Positions 5,518-7,056 of a stretch of DNA of 7,056 nt are shown here, piece by piece. This stretch comes from Bacteroidota bacterium. Lineage in GTDB: Bacteria > Bacteroidota > Bacteroidia > B-17B0 > Aurantibacillaceae. The position numbers were made by a program, and so were the translations under genes. Location of the stretch: NCBI GenBank assembly GCA_005800865.1, contig SYEI01000082.1:1-7056 (forward strand), given 5' to 3'. Position 1 is the first letter of the stretch; each line of letters starts with the position of its first letter. The notes beneath the pieces are model-generated. The model saw only the letters and a list, made by a program, of their open reading frames with translations, ran no database searches and was not told where the DNA came from.

Positions 5518-6957
5518 TTAAAATTTCAATTCTTTTCCTTGATAAAAGTCTAATACCTTTAATTTAAATACATAATCATATTTTGCTTGTACTAAATTTC
5601 CTTGCGCATTTTGTAAACGCGTTTTAGCATTGTTATAATCAAATGTACTAATAGCACCTACATTATATTTTTGTTGAGCATAATAAAAAGATTGTTCATT
5701 TGCTTCAACCGATGATTTGTTAGCATTGTATGTATTTAAAGCAGCTCTTGCATTTGCGTAGGCTTGAGCAATTGTTTTATATAAATTTTGTTCCGTTAAA
5801 TCCTGACTATATTTCGCGTTTAACGCATTTAACTTTGCATTTTTAACACCAGTTACAGTTTGTAAACCGTTAAATATAGGAACTGATAATGTAAAGCCAA
5901 TACTCTTATTTACGTTATCTTCAAACTGATCAGCAAAAGGTTTTTTGGAAGTAACCAATTCTGTTTTTGGTTGGTATACTGGTGCAATAACAGTAGGGTT
6001 ATTAATGTCATCAGCTATAAAATAGGGGGTTTGATCATAGCCTACAAAATTCACAGCATCAATATTTTTATCTAATTCAGAGGTACCAGTTCCTAAACTA
6101 CCAGTGGCAGATAAAGTAGGGCTTATTCTTCCTTTTGCAATATCTAAACTTTTTTCTGCAGCCAACACATTAAAGTTTGCAGCTTTAATAGAGTGTTGAT
6201 TTTTAAGAGCCGTTTCATAAATGTTTTGAACTGATAATGAGGCTAACTCATTATTCATCACATCAACATTTGGCTTTGAGATATTAAAATTATTGAGTGT
6301 ATCTAAATTTAATAACTGCTTTAAAGATAACAGGGCTATTTGATAGTTATTGTCAGAACTTGTAACATTTGCTTCTTCATTTGCTAATTGTGCCTTTAAA
6401 TCGTAAACGGCACTTTTAGCCAGTGTACCAGCATCTGCTAATTTTTGTGTGCGATCTAACTGTTCTTGTGTGATTTTAAATTGTGCTTGTGATATTTGTA
6501 AAATTTCATTACTAAAAATTACATTAATGTAAGCGGTTGCTACATTTAAGGCTAAATCATTTTTTTGTTGTAAATACGTTTCTGTGCTTGATAAATATTG
6601 ATATTGATTTGCTTTAATGGTATTATATTGTGCTAATCCCGACCAAAGAATAACGTTAGACGATACATAAAAGTTTTGCGACAACACCTGTGTATTTGCA
6701 AAGGTATTGGTATAACGGTCAATGGTTCTACCAAAGTTGTAGGTGTGTTGCGCCCCTGCATTTACAGTTGGTAAAATAGCTGCTTTGCTTTGAGTGGCAT
6801 TGTTTTTATTAACGCGCGCATTAATCTCAGATTGCTTTAAGCTAATATTGTTTTTTTGAGCATAATCCACACATTGTTGCAAATCCCAAATGTTAGATTG
6901 AGAAATGGATATTTGTGCTAAGCTTAAACAAAATAAGCTATATAATAGAGTCTTCAT
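5518..6957 (-). CDS. TolC-family outer-membrane efflux protein
   Basis: The 479-residue protein is an outer-membrane channel of the TolC/OEP family, forming the exit duct of a tripartite pump as a trimer. The ATG at 6957 gives a Sec signal peptide (MKTLLYSLFCLSLAQISISQ, about 1-20) with no lipobox, followed by the family's typical WDLQQCVDYAQKNN start. An in-frame TTG at 7020 would only bury the signal peptide behind 21 unrelated residues. Two OEP repeats are visible, about 25-215 and 245-470, each ending in long Ala/Asn/Gln-rich helices. Examples are the helix after LPTVNAGAQHTYNFGR (63-77) and the C-terminal VGAISTFDYNNAKTRLQNAQ (433-452). An Asn/Pro/Tyr-rich stretch (about 296-350) fits an extended beta-strand hairpin of the second repeat. 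Length is normal for Bacteroidota homologues. It appears to be the first gene of the minus-strand cluster and pairs with the adaptor downstream. Substrate cannot be inferred. Confidence 0.94.
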   Translation of the reverse strand: MKTLLYSLFCLSLAQISISQSNIWDLQQCVDYAQKNNISLKQSEINARVNKNNATQSKAAILPTVNAGAQHTYNFGRTIDRYTNTFANTQVLSQNFYVSSNVILWSGLAQYNTIKANQYQYLSSTETYLQQKNDLALNVATAYINVIFSNEILQISQAQFKITQEQLDRTQKLADAGTLAKSAVYDLKAQLANEEANVTSSDNNYQIALLSLKQLLNLDTLNNFNISKPNVDVMNNELASLSVQNIYETALKNQHSIKAANFNVLAAEKSLDIAKGRISPTLSATGSLGTGTSELDKNIDAVNFVGYDQTPYFIADDINNPTVIAPVYQPKTELVTSKKPFADQFEDNVNKSIGFTLSVPIFNGLQTVTGVKNAKLNALNAKYSQDLTEQNLYKTIAQAYANARAALNTYNANKSSVEANEQSFYYAQQKYNVGAISTFDYNNAKTRLQNAQGNLVQAKYDYVFKLKVLDFYQGKELKF

Positions 6958-7045
6958 AGTTGTTTGTAAAATCAGTGTAAATTTAACTAAAAAAGGTCTT
7001 ATTATTACCCAACTACACAAGCGGAAAAAAAGTAGTTGTATTGGT

Positions 7046-7056
7046 AAAAAACCGCC
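7046..7056 (-). terminator. Possible right half of an intrinsic terminator, cut by window edge
   Basis: On the minus strand the window opens with GGCGG followed directly by six T residues (7051-7046). This is the shape of the 3' arm and U-tract of an intrinsic terminator. The left arm, a CCGCC, would lie outside the window. If real, it would end an upstream minus-strand gene and make the TolC-family gene the first of its own transcript. Confidence 0.3.

Noticed and set aside
6978..6985. TAAATTTA on the minus strand as a -7 box for the TolC-family gene.
   Set aside because: It misses the final G of TAnnTTTG, and the nearest TTG lies about 24 bp upstream, longer than normal spacing; too weak to list as a promoter.
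6958..7020. A longer TolC reading frame starting at a TTG at 7020.
   Set aside because: It would put 21 unrelated residues before a clear signal peptide; the ATG at 6957 fits the family.
7010..7038. Inverted repeat CAACTAC ... GTAGTTG with a 15-base spacer upstream of the TolC-family gene.
   Set aside because: Only seven pairs with a long, A-rich loop and no T-tract placed for termination; it could be an operator but nothing else supports that.

Overview
The window looks like chromosomal DNA of a member of the Bacteroidota, probably a Flavobacteriia-like or related lineage. It is AT-rich, with TTA-dominated leucine codons and A/T-rich leaders that lack Shine-Dalgarno sequences. Upstream of several starts there are TAnnTTTG-like -7 boxes. 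The closest protein family matches, recognised by eye, are the Bacteroidota types of TolC and its adaptor and the GSGNG type of lipid kinase. No tRNA, rRNA, CRISPR array, integrase or transposase was seen.

Layout from left to right. Positions 1-977 (minus strand) hold the N-terminal 325 codons of a membrane-anchored calcineurin-like metallophosphoesterase that runs off the left edge. A 268-bp divergent intergenic region (978-1245) carries candidate promoters for both flanking genes and a decayed heptanucleotide repeat. Positions 1246-2424 (plus) encode a complete thiolase II (acetyl-CoA C-acetyltransferase). A strong hairpin at 2444-2477 separates it from a convergent minus-strand cluster of four genes. 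In transcription order these are a TolC-family outer-membrane factor (6957-5518), a MacA/HlyD-type periplasmic adaptor (5396-4047), the t6A tRNA-modification protein TsaB (4045-3365) and a diacylglycerol-kinase-family lipid kinase (3361-2492). The last three are packed 1 and 3 bp apart. TolC and the adaptor are separated by 121 bp filled almost entirely by an inverted-repeat element built of CGCAAAG-like heptamers.

How the genes work together. TolC and the adaptor would form the outer-membrane and periplasmic parts of a tripartite efflux or secretion pump. The inner-membrane engine (MacB-type ABC or RND) is not in the window. TsaB and the lipid kinase are housekeeping functions that appear to share the transcript rather than the pathway. 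The thiolase links central acetyl-CoA metabolism to acetoacetyl-CoA, and its covering loop suggests possible activity on 2-methyl-branched substrates.

I did not find a convincing undescribed system. The items most worth a second look are the heptamer-based inverted-repeat element, the non-ATG start of tsaB, the thiolase loop residues, and the charged insert in the adaptor.
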